Shown one piece after another: positions 37,601-46,670 of a DNA stretch of 64,000 bases. This stretch comes from Muricea muricata. Taxonomy: Eukaryota; Cnidaria; Anthozoa; Malacalcyonacea; Plexauridae. The stretch is taken from positions 3,038,001 through 3,102,000 of the forward strand of contig OY979719.1 of the NCBI GenBank assembly GCA_963855995.1, given 5' to 3'. Numbering within the stretch: the first letter of the stretch is position 1; the number at the start of each line of letters is the position of its first letter. Position numbers and translations under genes: made by a program. The notes beneath the pieces were generated by a model. It had not been told where the DNA came from and did no database searches. It worked only from the letters and a program-made list of their open reading frames with translations.

Positions 37601-38834
37601 TTGATCTAATCGCCACATTTTTAGTCACATTCTTTATACTTCACTAATCCTTTTGATAGAAAATTATGATACAACAGTGGAAAATATTTATACCCTGTTC
37701 TAGTTCTATAGTAAAATTGTATGAAATTGACACAAATCTATTAATGCTGGATGTTTTTATATGCATATGGATGATTTTGCATTCAAAATAGAGAACATAA
37801 TGAGCAAAAACTAGTTTAGTCATTAATGCAAAGTTTCAAGGAATTTCATCAAAAGTTGCAAAATTTCAAAAATTCACCCACATATAAGAGTGAAAAAATT
37901 ACAAGTAAACTACAGTGAACTTCCTTGAGATTTTGTTGATATTTTCTCTTTCAGAGATATTTTCAGTTTTAACTTTTCATTAAATTAATTTTTTGATGAA
38001 GAATGGTCTGTTTGTTATAATGTGATAAATGACCCAAACAAAGGCCAAGTAGCCCTGCCCTGGATAGTTATGGCAATTTGCAAGTAATACTAACTTCATC
38101 ATTGGTATCATCTTCCCAACCCCATTCATCTTTTTCATTCACAGTATTGCCTTAAAATTAAATATTGCTACATCACAAATGGGACATCAGAAATTTATTA
38201 GTAAAACAATATTTAACTAAAACATACAGCTAATTCAAATAAGGTTGACATCAACAATAGTCAAACGGCAAATGTGCAATATGCAGGAGCATAAAAAATG
38301 ATGGTAATAATATAGTTTTAAATACGATCAACACATCAGCAGCCTTGCTGGATTATAAATATAGTACCTATGTAATGACCTGACTGGAAAGTTTGCAAAT
38401 TGCGCGCCCGAGATTTCAAAAATTTACTATAAAATATATAGCGAACATCAAAACTGCGCGGCCGAGATCTCGGTCGCACAATACAAACTTTCCAGACTGG
38501 TGTAATGATATCTTTTACATTCACATGTAAAGAATCATCATTCTTTTGGCACTCAATCGATCATAATGCACATTTGACTATTGTCAATGTCAACCTTAAT
38601 TGAATTAGCTGTATTATCTTCCTACATTATATCATTGTACTTTTTACATTCAGTCCCAAAATATCAGTTGGTTGCATGGCACCATGAACAACTGCGGAAC
38701 ACAAAACATTACAAATTTAAACGTTCCAAACCTTGGAGAGGATTGCCGTCACTTTCTTTCTCCCGTTGATATAAACATGAAATAACACGGTCTACATTCT
38801 CAATGCAAGCAAAAAGCGTTAACGTACTTGACAT
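22643..38834 (-). CDS. RAB3GAP2: Rab3 GTPase-activating protein non-catalytic subunit (about 34 exons)
   Basis: Regulatory partner of RAB3GAP1 in the Rab3 GAP / Rab18 GEF complex; cytosolic and ER-associated in animals. Exons, 5' to 3': 38834-38732, 38150-38095, 37329-37197, one unresolved, 36094-36047, 35954-35879, 35798-35597, 35154-35053, 34792-34555, 34015-33914, 33495-33356, 32907-32777, 32476-32418, 32311-32165, 31983-31901, 31804-31719, 31577-31487, 31350-31166, 30732-30459, 30006-29903, 29822-29717, 29274-29102, 28237-28027, 27812-27627, 27326-27223, 26793-26727, 26601-26534, 25937-25863, 25764-25685, 25266-25116, 24880-24797, 24557-24348, 24007-23846, 22786-22643. Phases agree except for one missing exon of length 1 mod 3. 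About 1,393 codons are placed, the usual family length. Diagnostic segments: [64 protein letters not shown]. Weak points are the exon 1 donor (GTTTGG), the acceptor at 30007 and the C-terminus. Confidence 0.93.
23120..23312. repeat. Dispersed repeat copy with GGAGGAAACCC motif (RAB3GAP2 intron)
   Basis: CAACAGCGCGAGCCAATTGC, then GTGGGAGGACACCGAAGTAC and TCGGAGGAAACCCACG, match the order of motifs at 17935-18045 in PSMD8. Two copies in one window indicate a dispersed family. It adjoins the fold-back element at 23314-23472. Confidence 0.5.
23314..23472. mobile_element. Fold-back element with telomere-like CCCTAA loop
   Basis: Inverted arms at about 23314-23339 (CGGGTAATAAGTCCGTGTTC) and 23444-23470 (GAACACGGAGTTATTACCCG) flank a loop that contains degenerate CCCTAATCC/CCCTAATCCTAACC repeats at 23352-23386. 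It lies in the last assigned RAB3GAP2 intron (22787-23845). Confidence 0.6.
26070..26335. mobile_element. Dispersed element, copy A (RAB3GAP2 intron)
   Basis: Shares an ordered series of motifs with 30800-31095: AGGGCAAAATTTT, CAACCTTCCTCAAAATGTTG, GGCATGATTTCTG.AATAGA, AACATTATGTA..TGTTGACA and CTTCCTCA...CCGCCCATTTT. Roughly 260 bp long with no coding capacity, in the intron between the exons at 26601-26534 and 25937-25863. A shorter related fragment may lie near 5310-5360. Confidence 0.6.
27405..27585. mobile_element. Dispersed element with AACCCTRGGTTAA motif, copy 1
   Basis: Contains TAACCCTAGGTTAATAC, AATTTCCCAACATCTTGTTT and AAGCTTGGAAATGACGCTTC in the same order as 35268-35452. Intronic in RAB3GAP2 between the exons ending 27627 and starting 27326. 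A more diverged fragment occurs near 4860-5000. Confidence 0.5.
28429..28788. mobile_element. Fold-back MITE-like element in RAB3GAP2 intron
   Basis: Arms at 28429-28475 and 28745-28788 are inverted copies (ATAGAGATCTCATATACACT against AGTGTATATGAGATATCTAT). A second inner pair (GGTCGTTCCCAC near 28535 against GTGGGAACGACC near 28696) nests inside. No long coding frame is supported. Confidence 0.65.
29345..29516. repeat. G/T-rich imperfect tandem repeat (RAB3GAP2 intron)
   Basis: Plus strand shows many GTTGGGTG-like units with strong G/T strand bias. The complementary minus (sense) strand of the gene is a C/A-rich intron tract. Open frames across it are repeat artefacts. Confidence 0.7.
30800..31095. 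mobile_element. Dispersed element, copy B (RAB3GAP2 intron)
   Basis: Second copy of the family at 26070-26335, in the same orientation, between the exons at 31350-31166 and 30732-30459. Similarity is patchy with indels, so the copies are old. Confidence 0.6.
32505..32665. repeat. 22-bp tandem repeat (RAB3GAP2 intron)
   Basis: About seven copies of ATATCAACTCTTATCACCTC plus AC, most regular at 32545-32660. The array starts close to the acceptor of the exon at 32476-32418 and fills much of the intron. Confidence 0.85.
33215..33242. repeat. Poly-C tract in RAB3GAP2 intron
   Basis: Run of about 16 consecutive C residues, with further C-rich tracts to 33290. Simple-sequence DNA, and a possible sequencing or length-variation hotspot. 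Confidence 0.8.
34286..34372. repeat. Perfect 36-bp inverted repeat (long hairpin) in RAB3GAP2 intron
   Basis: Arms 34286-34321 and 34337-34372 are exact inverted copies (core CTTTGTGGAAACACCACGTA) around a 15-base A/T loop. Transcribed RNA from either strand would form an uninterrupted 36-bp stem. No target-site duplication is evident. It lies between the exons at 34792-34555 and 34015-33914. Confidence 0.9.
35248..35452. mobile_element. Dispersed element with AACCCTGGGTTAA motif, copy 2
   Basis: Begins GGGCCAGCTGTTCAAAAG and ends CTCAGCTTTGAAAACCAGCC, so the ends are imperfect inverted copies (GGGCTGGTTTTCAAAGCTGA on the other strand). Internal motifs match 27405-27585. About 200 bp, non-coding, consistent with a MITE. 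Confidence 0.55.
36603..37075. repeat. Tandem repeats of opposite polarity (TTAGACTACC / GGTAGTCTAA)
   Basis: 36603-36715 holds direct copies of the 20-mer ACTGTATTAGACTACCTTAC. 36718-37075 holds many degenerate copies of GTCTAAGGTAGTTTAAG, which is the reverse complement type. The two halves can pair into a large imperfect hairpin. The region falls where one RAB3GAP2 exon is still unplaced. Confidence 0.8.
38379..38500. mobile_element. hAT-like MITE with 8-bp target-site duplication (RAB3GAP2 intron 1)
   Basis: Terminal inverted repeats CCTGACTGGAAAGTTTGCAA (from 38379) and CAAACTTTCCAGACTGG (to 38500) bound a 122-bp non-coding element. The direct repeat TGTAATGA flanks it exactly at 38371-38378 and 38501-38508. 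An 8-bp duplication is the hallmark of hAT-superfamily insertion. Inverted similarity extends inward to the CCGAGAT motifs. Confidence 0.85.
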
Positions 38835-39391
38835 TTTGTTTTTGCAAACTTTTTTCATTTAAATTTACTACATTTTAATACTCTCTTTTCCACATTTAGT
38901 TCTTTTAGTTTCATTTTTTCTTCTCAAGGGAAAACTCGCTGACCAAGATAACGAAGACACCAGTTACACCTCCGATACTTGACCATCGGGGAAACATTAC
39001 CGGGTACATTACCTCAAAAAGAATCACTCCAGTCACTTTCCACTTCCAGTTAATACATGTCCTGAATTGGGAGGGGGGGGAGGGTGGTTTCTTTTCGCAT
39101 TTCCCAGCCCAAATCCCAGTGTCCAAGTGCACAATTAGTCCTAGTGGCTGTTTTGATGAAATCATAATCCCACTCCCACGTTCTATTGTTTTTTTGCCAA
39201 TAAATCCCAGTCCCAGCGCATGGAATCTCCCTTTTCCCAGCACAAAATAGGCTATTCCCAGCTCCCATTTTACCCCTTTAGGACCCTTTAAAATGGAAAT
39301 ATACGGCCTACTAATTGCAAAAAAATCCCAGATGCAAACAACTACAGATCTAATTTCAATGAATCACAACATATTATTTACAACTTTTTAG
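38835..39391. other. RAB3GAP2 upstream region with a GGGATT-type repeat
   Basis: Between the RAB3GAP2 start and the WDR92 poly(A) signal. It must include the RAB3GAP2 promoter. From about 39060 to 39290 it carries a repeat rich in CCCAGTCCCAG/TCCCAGC motifs on the plus strand, non-coding and probably a dispersed element. No other gene is visible. Confidence 0.5.
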
Positions 39392-39397
39392 TTTATT
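39392..39397 (-). terminator. Candidate poly(A) signal of WDR92
   Basis: AATAAA on the minus strand, 203 bases after the WDR92 stop codon, a plausible 3' UTR length. Confidence 0.5.
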
Positions 39398-39599
39398 ATC
39401 AGGCATATGTGTTTTACCGTTATCGCAAGGCTATTCTCTAAAATACGCAGCACCCCCGATTATATTTATAACCGCGGTCCGCAGTCACGTTTTCGGATAA
39501 AATTGCGTGGAACTGGACAGTTCCGTTGATTTGGCTGCAACGACATCAGAGTCTTACTGTCTTGTGTGATTTATCGCTCATCGTCCATTTACTTTTCGA

Positions 39600-42500
39600 T
39601 CAAACTTTGTTCAGTTTGGTGACAATCAATACCCGTACTGTTTGGTCGAAGGATGTACAGACTGCCAGCCCTTCCTGAAAAATACCGAGAAGCAATTCGT
39701 GACACTACTAAGAAAATTTTTTAACTAAACTAAGTTTTCTCCCATGCACGAAGCATCCATGTGGAAATTAAGAGTATAGCTATGTCTTCACAACTAAAAA
39801 GAAAGATTTTCTGTAGATATAACGCTGAGTTTAAAAGGTATAACCAATGCCTTCAATAGTTCAACCAAAAATTGAACAGATAAATAGTCATGTCTCACAC
39901 TCAGCTACAAATGAATGTCTAGATGTTACCAAATATTTCGTTTTTCATTCCAGCCTTACGTAAGCCTCAGAATGCCTGCTCAGCTGTAAATTTTCAGTCA
40001 CAATTTCTGAATGTGCCTGAGGTGGCCTAAGGTGCAACAGACTAAAGATGAAGTGAAGCTGCCGAGGACTGGGTATCAGGATGTGGCTCATCTGATGATG
40101 TGACAAACTTATGTTACCTTGTCTGGGCTCCAGTCTAACGAAGAAACAGGTTGAGTTGAAAGATTTACATTTTGTAAAAGATCAACGGATCCAACTGCGC
40201 CCATATCTTGACCTTCGCTGTCTTTGATCACTCTTTTAGCAGGATACGAACTTCATTAAACACAAATTAAAGTTATATAAGAAAATCGCATGTGATTTCG
40301 CAGTGTTAGAGCCAATGTCAATAGAGAACACATTAGAACTGAGAGAGCCATTCTTTTCAAACATATTTACAAGTTGTGGAACAATTATTGTACTTAAGTG
40401 AAATTAACTTTTTAGAAAAGTTTTGCTTAGCCATAATGAGATTCGAAAAACTAGATTTGAATTAGAAAGTTTTCCAAAAACTGCATCGCGGTGAGATTTG
40501 AATCTTCGAGCTCTGAGTTAATGTACTTACTTTAACTCGCGAGCAATCCAATGGACTCGTCTCATAATGACGTCAAATACGGGAACACTAATGTAACATG
40601 AGATCTGATTGGCTCGACATTTTTTCCGAGCCAATCAAATGTTGTGTAACATCTCGAATCCGCAATTGACGTCATTTCACGAGTATGTTACGTACTATTT
40701 CCAAAGGTTTAGTGATCCACTTCCACCAGAAGTCATAAATATTTCTCTATTCTGCGGTAAATGACGAACACACCAAATGGTAGAACTGTGAGCCTGTACA
40801 TAACAATAAATTTACTTTTGAATAACCGTTTCCCTCCAATTTCGCTTTTTACAGTATATCAAGAACTTTTTCAAGGAATTTTTATGACCGTAAAACGTTT
40901 AATCTTCAATTGATTTTTGAAAATTGAAACTCAATCTTCTCACCAAAGTATTCGCAGTTAAAATGAAATTGTTCATTTTTCACTTTAGCCGAGACTGATT
41001 AAAAAAATTATTTCCCAACACAAGACAAACTACGCATTATAGTGATACTCATACACAATGACCAGACTCCATTTTCATTTCGAATAATACCCCTTCAAAA
41101 CCTCTGAATTTCACCTAAACTCTAGCTTCTCTGCAGAAAAACTGGCCCAAGGAAAAACCCTGAAATAACCTTTGAAATCATGTGTGGTATGAAATTTTGT
41201 TCAAACCTTTTCTGTCAACATTGCAAAACCTTTGCTCGGGTGCTGTGTTCTCATATCCCACAAAAAGAACTTTGATTCCAATGTAGTTGCGACCAGTTTG
41301 TTCATTAAGATATCACGACGATCGAACTGTATATCACACACCTGGAAACATGAGGTAGATCTACCTTGAAACATGAAATGACCGCTAGGCATTCAATATT
41401 TTTGAATGGAACTGAGAGCTTTACACAATGACATCCCAATATCCAAATGCAGGCCATATTTGAGAAATAAACATTATTTTTGTTAAGCAAAGTTTTTCTA
41501 ATCTAAAGCTTACCCCATTCTTAACATTTGTCTCCCAACGTAAAGACATGTTCTTCAAGTCAAAAAGTTTTATATCACCATTATCATATCCTGCTGCAAC
41601 TGTACGTTCATCTGCATTAAATGCATTACCTAATAGAATATGAACATTATTAAACTAAAGACTCTGACAAGGGCCATGGTAAGTCTGAAGATAAGTAGTT
41701 GGTTTTGTCACAGCATACTAGAATCTGGAATGTCTTAGCTGTAGTTTACATAGGGGTGCACAGTGCACTGTTGCCAGTTTCTGGTTTTAGAAACTTAGGT
41801 ATTTATTATTTTATTCTGGTTCTAAGTGAAAGCAATCTTGTAAAGTATCCCATACCAAAAGCAACACACCAACAGTCTCGGCGATCTTGACCAGCTCCAG
41901 GTTCCATGTTTGCAACTGGTTCATCCTTCTGTCTTGGATCCCAAACTTTCACAGAACCTAGTATATTTGTTTATAAAATCATCATAATTAGGGACAGAAC
42001 TTTAGTCCTAACCCTTCCCCAAATCAAAAAGAAAAAGCCAGTTTGATTCTGTATCATCCCCTAACCTCCCCTACATTTTGCACCCCTCCCCTCCACCACC
42101 ACTAGATTTGGCAATGGCCTCACATTGAGCATAGCCATACAATCAAACGTATCAATATGATTGATTGGTTGCATTACTGCATTTATGATATACTATGCAC
42201 ACCACTCACCATCTCTGCTACCCGTAACAAGTTCTGGGGCACCTTCACCAATACCAGCACCTCCAATACCATTGATGCAATTGATGATTTCTTTGTGGGC
42301 TTGAACAGAATATATAGGAAGTTCTGTCTTCTCCAGGTTCCTGATGAGGGAACACACAAACATGTTGGAAACAAATCATAATCCCTCATGTCACAATTAA
42401 ATTTTGACATACCATATCATGAGTTTTCCATCAAAATCACCAGTCGCCAAATGTCTTTGCTGTAAACTGCTTGCCCCAAACGTCCCACACTTAAATGATG

Positions 42501-43778
42501 CCTTCTTTTCAACCTTTTAAAATTAAAGCCATGGAGAAGGAAAATAAATGGGCTATTTTAATTTTTTTAACCCACAACCCACCTCCTGTCAAGGAACTGG
42601 AAAATTCCATCAAGGAATTCCAAAGGAGGAAGGCATTTTCTAGGCCAGGATGTTCCATCATCATGGTAGTAGACATATTTTGACTGGAAATTCCAAGTAG
42701 AGGATTAAAAATGCTGGAAACTCTACAGGAGGGGGAATATCCTGTACTCCAGTACCACCAATTGGCCATTGGTGAGCAACCACCATGGGGAAGTGGGACT
42801 AGAGTACAGGCTAGAGGAAGAGGGGTAAATAAGGGGTGGATGGAGGGGTGTTGGAAATTCCATGGGATGGGATTGACTACCTCACGGGCGTTCTTTGTGG
42901 GTGACGTCAATATTTTTGGCATGCGGTTGTTCATAGAAATTCGTTATTTCTTCGTAAATAATCGTAACGTGTTCGTATTGGGACTATTCTCACTCACTGG
43001 GACTGTATCTACTTCACCAAATTTAGCTAAAGAGGGAGCGCGTAGCGCGACAATCATTACTCGCCCTTCGGGCTCGCGCTTTTGCTAAATTTGGTGAAGT
43101 AGATACAGTCCCAGTGAGTGAGAATAGTCTTAAATATAATACCTTTTGCTAGTAAAGTTTAATAAAGTCCATTGTGACATATTTGCTACTTTGCTAGTGA
43201 TATGAGTATGAGATACACAAAACATGAGGTACCCATATCACTGTGACACCGTTTTGCAATCCCAGTACGAACACGCTACGATTATTTACGAAGAAATAAC
43301 GAATTTGTATGAGCAACCGCATGACAAAAATATTGACGTCACCCACAAAGAACGCCCGTGAGGTAGTCAATCCCCCATGGGATGGGTGGTTAATTCCAGG
43401 GAATGGAAAAAAATCGTTTGAGGGGGGTTGGAAAAAAGGGTTCCTTGACAGGGGGGTGCAACTACCAATTAGAATAGCCCAATAATCAAAGCACTTAAAG
43501 TCAACTACAGATTATGGTATAGAGTAATGACATACATATCTACATTTGTACACATTGTTGCACAATCTACTATATATTAAACAGAACCCACTCACATCTT
43601 TCAACAGGTTTGCGCTTCCCCGAGAGACTTCGTAAATCTGCATCGCCCCTGTTCCTTTCGGATGCGAGCCAAGCACAACAAATCTAGCACTGCAAGGAAT
43701 CCATTTTGCGTCATAAGCAGTGTAGTTCAACCCTTTCTGTACGTGTACAATAATCTGAGGCTTTTCCAGTTTGTCCAT
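39600..43778 (-). CDS. DNAAF10: WD-repeat protein WDR92 / dynein axonemal assembly factor 10 (9 exons)
   Basis: Predicted 357 aa, exactly the vertebrate length. A cytosolic seven-bladed WD40 propeller that works with the R2TP/prefoldin-like co-chaperone in pre-assembling axonemal dyneins. Exons, 5' to 3': 43778-43596, 42513-42413, 42340-42210, 41957-41856, 41629-41514, 41341-41207, 40793-40696, 40250-40118, 39674-39600. Every junction is GT-AG with matching phase, total 1,074 nt. Diagnostic segments: [16 protein letters not shown] at the N-terminus, [20 protein letters not shown] (exon 2), VTGSRDG and [19 protein letters not shown] (exons 3-4), [12 protein letters not shown] (exon 5), [14 protein letters not shown] (exon 6), [15 protein letters not shown] (exon 8) and [12 protein letters not shown] at the end. 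Presence of this gene agrees with a ciliated animal. It lies 765 bp upstream of RAB3GAP2 on the same strand. Confidence 0.96.
40555..40684. mobile_element. Fold-back MITE-like element in WDR92 intron 7
   Basis: Inverted arms from 40555 (ACTCGTCTCATAATGACGTC) and to 40684 (GACGTCATTTCACGAGT) converge on GATTGGCTCG / CGAGCCAATC around a T-rich loop near 40619-40628. About 130 bp, non-coding, ending 11 bases from exon 7. Confidence 0.7.
42550..43480. mobile_element. 931-bp fold-back element in WDR92 intron 1
   Basis: Outer ends GGGCTATTTTAATT and AATTAGAATAGCCC are inverted copies. Further in, a strong arm pair matches: about 42868-42983 (GGGCGTTCTTTGTGGGTGAC, GTGACGTCAATATTTTT) against about 43254-43370 (inverted). 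The arms are imperfect in the C/G-rich outer part. A second, perfect inverted repeat is nested between them. No transposase is encoded. Open frames inside are by-products of the arms. Confidence 0.8.
42982..43129. mobile_element. Nested 148-bp perfect-arm palindromic element
   Basis: Arms 42982-43027 and 43084-43129 are exact 46-bp inverted copies (core TCACTCACTGGGACTGTATC) flanking a 56-base loop. The loop contains its own small hairpins, GCGCGTAGCGCG and GCCCTTCGGGC. It sits inside the larger fold-back element, next to the inner end of its left arm. Confidence 0.88.
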
Positions 43779-43928
43779 GATTTGAAATTGAAAAAAAAAC
43801 AACTTTTAATTTTTAAAAATATTTTAAACTCAAAATGGTTATATCGTTATGTTACGCGCACGAAATGTATATTACGTCATTTATAATATAGATCAATGAC
43901 GTCATTTATACAGCATATATGCCATATG
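43779..43928 (-). promoter_or_regulatory. WDR92 upstream region
   Basis: 150 bp between the WDR92 start codon and the minisatellite. It holds two CRE-like TGACGTCA/TTACGTCA motifs (around 43873 and 43898). The promoter role is inferred from position only. Confidence 0.35.
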
Positions 43929-45317
43929 TGTTATAGACGTATTGGTGTTATAGACGTTGTGGCGTTATTGGTGTTATGGGCGTTAATGGTGTTATGGGTG
44001 TTATTGGTGTTATGGGCGTTATTGGTGTTATGGCGTTATTGGTGTTAAAGACGTTATTGGTGTTATGGACGTTATTGGTGTTATAGACGTTATTGGTGTT
44101 ATAGGCGTTATGGCGTTATTGGTGTTATGAAAGTTATTGGTGTTATGGACGTTATTGGTATTATGGACGTTATTGGTGTTATGGACGTTATTGGTGTTAC
44201 AGACGTTATGGCGTTATTGGTGTTATGGACGTTATTGGTGTTATAGACGTTATTGGTGTTACAGACGTTATGGCGTTATTGGTGTTATAGACGTTATGGC
44301 GTTACAGACGTTATGGCGTTATTGGTGTTATATACGTTGTTGGTGTTATAGGCGTTATGGCGTTACAGACGTTATGGTGTTATTGGTGTTATAGACGTTA
44401 CTGGTGTTATAGACGTTATTGGTGTTATAGACGTTACTGGTGTTATAGACGTTATTGGTGTTATAGACGTTATTGGTGTTATAGACGTTATTGGTGTTAT
44501 AGGCGTTATGGCGTTACAGACGTTATGGCGTTATTGGTGTTATGGACGTTATCAGTGTTATAGGCGTTACGGCGTTATTGGTGTTATGGACGTTATTGGT
44601 GTTACAAACGTTATGGCGTTATTGGTGTTAGAGACGTTATTGGTGTTATGGACGTTATGGCGTTATTGGTGTTATGGACGTTATTGGTGTTATAGACGTA
44701 ATGGCGTTACAGACGTTATGGCGTTATTGGTGTTATAGACGTTATGGAGCTATTGGTGTTATGGGCGTTATTGGTGTTATGGGCGTTATTGGTGTTATGG
44801 CGTTACTGGTGTTGTAGACGTTATTGGTGTTATAGACGTTATGGCGTTACAGACGTTATGGCGTTATTGGTGTTATAGACGTTATGGCGTTATTGGTGTT
44901 ATAGACGTTATGGCGTTATTGGTGTTATGGCGTTACTTGTGTTATAGACGTTATTAGTGTTATAGACGTTACTGGTGTTATAGACGTTATTGGTGTTATA
45001 GACGTTATTGGTGTTATAGGCGTTATGGCGTTACAGACGTTATGGCGTTATTGGTGTTATGGACGTTATCGGTGTTATAGGCGTTACGGCGTTATTGGTG
45101 TTATGGACGTTATTGGTGTTACAGACGTTATGGCGTTACAGACGTTATGGCGTTATTGGTGTTATGGACGTTATTGATGTTACAGACGTTATGGCGTTAT
45201 TGGTGTTATAGACATTATTGGTGTTACAGACGTTATGGCGTTATTGGTGTTATGGACGTTATGGCGTTATTGGTCTTATAGACGTTATGGCGTTATTGGT
45301 GTTATGGATGTTATTGG
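43929..45317. repeat. 9/18-bp minisatellite, 1.4 kb, upstream of WDR92
   Basis: Continuous array of about 150 nine-mers of the types GTTATTGGT, GTTATAGAC, GTTATGGAC, GTTACAGAC and the 8-mer GTTATGGC. The commonest higher-order unit is the 18-mer GTTATTGGTGTTATAGAC. CpG within ACGTT recurs throughout. Open frames rich in CYRRYWCYRRYW or VLWTLLVLW are the translated repeat and not a gene. Confidence 0.95.
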
Positions 45318-45477
45318 TTCTTATTCAAACTCCTTTCCTTCCTCAGTGGCGTAGATACTTACCTGGGCCCCAAAGTTGACATTCTCTACTTCTGCGGAAA
45401 CTGAAAAGATGTTTTGCTGGTAAGACGGAAAATACAGCGTGTTGCTTAACATTACTCATGCAGAATTACCCTTTAAA
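45318..45477. other. Unique spacer between minisatellite and satellite array
   Basis: 160 bp not matching either repeat. It contains a possible minus-strand exon (45400-45363). The last bases before 45478 show only partial similarity to the satellite, so this is the array edge. Confidence 0.55.
45363..45400 (-). CDS. Possible orphan internal exon
   Basis: On the minus strand CATCTTTTCAG precedes a 38-nt open segment ending CCCAG|GTAAGT. With two leftover bases at the start it reads VSAEVENVNFGAQ. Acceptor, donor and open frame together suggest a real exon of a minus-strand gene whose other exons would lie beyond or within the repeats. No family is recognised, and short spurious exons are common. 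Confidence 0.22.
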
Positions 45478-46349
45478 TTGCAAAAGACTCAATTGGATTT
45501 ACTTAGAAATAAATTTGTACATACATTTAAAAATGTAATTACACTCAAAAGCAACTTCAAGATCTTCCTCGACAGAGTATGATTAAATATTATTCGATGA
45601 AATGCGAACAAAAGCTCGCGAATGGCTTCGAATAACTTTGATTTAATCTAGCGTGTACATGTATAATAATTCTTAACCAAGTGAAAGTGGTAACTAACAT
45701 AGAAAGTGGTAACTATCATAGTCTGGTGGTAAAGACAATGTGTGTCCCTTCAGAGTCAATCACTGAGTCCGGAAACAATACCTGCCTTTGATAAAAATCG
45801 TTCTGGCTTTGGCCAGTTGTAAGAAATTAGCATAGGCTAGAAGAACGTATAGACAACTTAAACCAACTTGCCGAAGCCTCATAACCAACGTAATGCAGTG
45901 GTCAAATACAAATTACTCAACAAAAGTGGGTAGGGTAAATTCCTACCCTTGCCATGCATTAAATAGTTTTCGTCTTGTGTAAGAATTAATAACCCTTTCC
46001 AAAGTATCTTCTCGTCTATTTTGCAAATTTTTTTAGAAAAAAATTCGTCAAAATTTGACAACTTCTTTTTATCATACAGTCTGATAAAGAAAAATTTTTA
46101 TTTCCTTGTTAACCACACTGGCAAAATTTTTGGTAAATGGAGAAAATAAAAGTTCTAAAAAATCATCGAAAAAAATTGAACAAAAAACCGTGCTCAAAAT
46201 GCTATAGTTTTTCTTAACGGTGGGAGCCATCTTTTTTGGCGAAAAAACCCCAAATAAATAATTGAAAAGAATTACGCTCTACCACTTACATTAGGGCTAT
46301 TGAAAAGCGTCATAAGAGATTGTACGCCGGCCAGCGTAATCAATTTAAA

Positions 46350-46670
46350 TTAAAAAGTTCCAAAAGGTGTCAGGAATTCTGCTACCTTCGAAGGATTAAC
46401 CTTGGAATGGTATAACGATGGTAAAAAGGACCAGGTATTGTAATAAAAGTTTGCACATGGATGGCACTCGGATGGCTTCGCACAATTGGCCTCGACAGCC
46501 CACCAAATGCGGTTGCCTTTCGACAACGACATCGAATTGACTGCCTCAACCGTCTGTGTTATAACTCCACCACCTCTGGTTCGAAATATAGGGGAGGGTG
46601 GAAGCGGCCCCCAGACCGTAAGTGCTAAAACCCTGTATCTTCGAATCAGACCATCAACATATAGTATCAC
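46350..46670 (-). other. Recurrent unrecognised 106-codon open frame in spacer U1
   Basis: Open on the minus strand in satellite units 1, 2, 3, 5 and 6 (also 49661-49981, 52972-53292, 59594-59914, 62905-63225) and interrupted by a stop in unit 4. Methionine start, no recognisable domain, and a competing open frame on the opposite strand. Conservation between copies reflects array homogenisation, so it is not evidence of selection. Probably a fragment of an older element or captured sequence. Confidence 0.3.

Noticed and set aside
42711-43088. 125-codon plus-strand frame inside WDR92 intron 1
   Set aside because: It lies wholly within the fold-back element and crosses its arm. No domain is recognised.
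43929-45317. Long plus-strand frames rich in CYRRYW or VLWTLLV as a repeat protein
   Set aside because: They are direct translations of a 9/18-bp minisatellite, open in several frames and without start or stop context.
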